The notes beneath the pieces were generated by a model, which saw nothing but the letters and a program-made list of their open reading frames with translations, ran no database searches and had not been told where the DNA came from. From CALMUP01 sp035327305 (lineage in GTDB: Bacteria; Verrucomicrobiota; Kiritimatiellia; CAIVKH01): a stretch of DNA of 12,618 nt. Numbering within the stretch: the first letter of the stretch is position 1; each line of letters opens with the position of its first letter. A program made the position numbers and the translations under genes. Shown here in pieces: positions 12,172 to 12,618 of this stretch. The DNA lies in assembly GCA_035327305.1 (NCBI GenBank), contig DAOLDL010000086.1:1-12618 (forward strand), written 5' to 3'.

Positions 12172-12408
12172 GCCTTCAACATGCCCCAGTCGGCTTCATC
12201 AAAAACCGGAGCGGTAAGGTAGGACTTGATGCACGCCGATCCTTTGCCACGACCCAATGTGGTGCGGTTCTTTCGCGTTTTTTCGATCGGCGAAAAAACG
12301 GCTATCGACTGATTCCGGTTGCATATCTGAACCGGCTCACCCGATTTGACCACCCGTAAATACTGACTCAAATGGTTTTTGAATTCGGCTACATTGGCGT
12401 GTTTTCAT
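12168..12408 (-). pseudogene. Phd/YefM-type antitoxin with a frameshift just after the start codon
   Basis: Skipping one base of the A-run at 12402-12405 gives a 79-residue frame with NVAEFKNHLSQYLRVVKSGE near the N-terminus, a textbook Phd/YefM DNA-binding start, and DEADWGMLKA at the end. As written, the ATG at 12406-12408 leads into a short frame that stops after 23 codons, because AAAA stands where AAA would keep the frame. A TTG at 12371 could still start a 67-residue version lacking the first DNA-binding strand. An AGGGA lies about 8 nt before the ATG, one of the few Shine-Dalgarno-like sites in the window. The truncated PIN toxin follows directly. A sequencing or assembly error in the homopolymer would also explain the shift. 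Confidence 0.7.
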
Positions 12409-12431
12409 GATTACGTCCCTCAAACGGCTGA

Positions 12432-12469
12432 TATGTCCACATAGTTGTCTTTATAGTTGGCCATGTCAA
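12432..12469 (-). promoter_or_regulatory. Candidate promoter and palindromic operator of the antitoxin/toxin remnant
   Basis: On the minus strand a perfect TTGACA (12464-12469) is followed after 17 nt by AACTAT (12441-12446), a modest -10 match. Overlapping it is the palindrome TATGTGGACATA (12432-12443) with 5-bp arms, about 24 nt before the antitoxin ATG. CAACTAT is also directly repeated at a 12-nt step. Autoregulation through such a palindrome is usual for Phd/YefM antitoxins. The site is called by pattern only. Confidence 0.45.
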
Positions 12470-12618
12470 GACACCTAGCCTAATCCCGTCATCGGTGGGC
12501 GCATCCCTGATTCCTTGACTGATGCCATTTCGTACATCATCCATCCCATCAGGATTATAAAGCGAGTGTGCAACGAGCCCGTCCTCTTGATGCGCCGCAG
12601 GCGCATGCGCTACCGCGG
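12470..12618. other. Right flank without a recognised gene
   Basis: I see no supported gene. Near the right edge, ATGCGCC and GGCGCAT (12590-12596 and 12600-12606) form a 7-bp hairpin with a GCA loop. It recalls the short-loop hairpins at 11812-11849, though the sequences differ. Confidence 0.5.

Overview
The window looks like an accessory surface-polysaccharide region from a bacterial genome with fairly GC-rich genes. Every gene I can support lies on the minus strand, so transcription runs from high to low coordinates. I cannot place the organism securely. The mix of glycan genes and word-like intergenic repeats (ATCCGTG.., CTACGAA.., GGTTNAA..) reminds me of Verrucomicrobiota/Kiritimatiellota/Lentisphaerota-type genomes; this is a low-confidence inference. 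Almost no start codon has a clear Shine-Dalgarno sequence.

Layout, in transcription order. (1) 12469-11953: a decayed Phd/VapC toxin-antitoxin pair with a plausible promoter and operator; the antitoxin reading frame is broken by one extra A and the PIN toxin lacks its N-terminal half. (2) 11700-7398: a tightly packed glycan operon with two class I methyltransferases, an asparagine synthase (AsnB) and a GT4 glycosyltransferase; two of its junctions are ATGA stop/start overlaps. (3) 7264-5963: a possible 47-residue small ORF and a second GT4 glycosyltransferase. (4) 5671-4786: a MntA-like nucleotidyltransferase overlapping a HepT-like HEPN protein (candidate type VII toxin-antitoxin pair). (5) 4438-4058: a small clan AA aspartic-protease-family protein whose catalytic D-T/S-G motif reads D-I-G. 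(6) 3567-524: an MBOAT O-acyltransferase of the AlgI type followed by an AlgJ/AlgX-like SGNH protein, the usual two halves of a polysaccharide O-acetylation machine.

Together, blocks 2, 3 and 6 could build and decorate an exopolysaccharide or O-antigen: the glycosyltransferases assemble it, AsnB and the methyltransferases supply modified groups, and AlgI/AlgJ add acetyl groups outside the cytoplasmic membrane. Blocks 1, 4 and 5 are small accessory modules in separate slots between them.

The most unusual feature is the DNA between genes. Nearly every gap longer than 200 bp is filled with short degenerate tandem arrays whose words differ from place to place but whose unit length is almost always 7 nt (or 7+7) or 9 nt. 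The 9-nt words occur mainly as 27-nt trimers (three units of NNNACGRAN) in both orientations. The 7-nt arrays touch or nearly touch the start codons of the first methyltransferase and of the AlgI-type gene, overlap or abut several stop codons, and in one place run inside the AlgI-type coding sequence.
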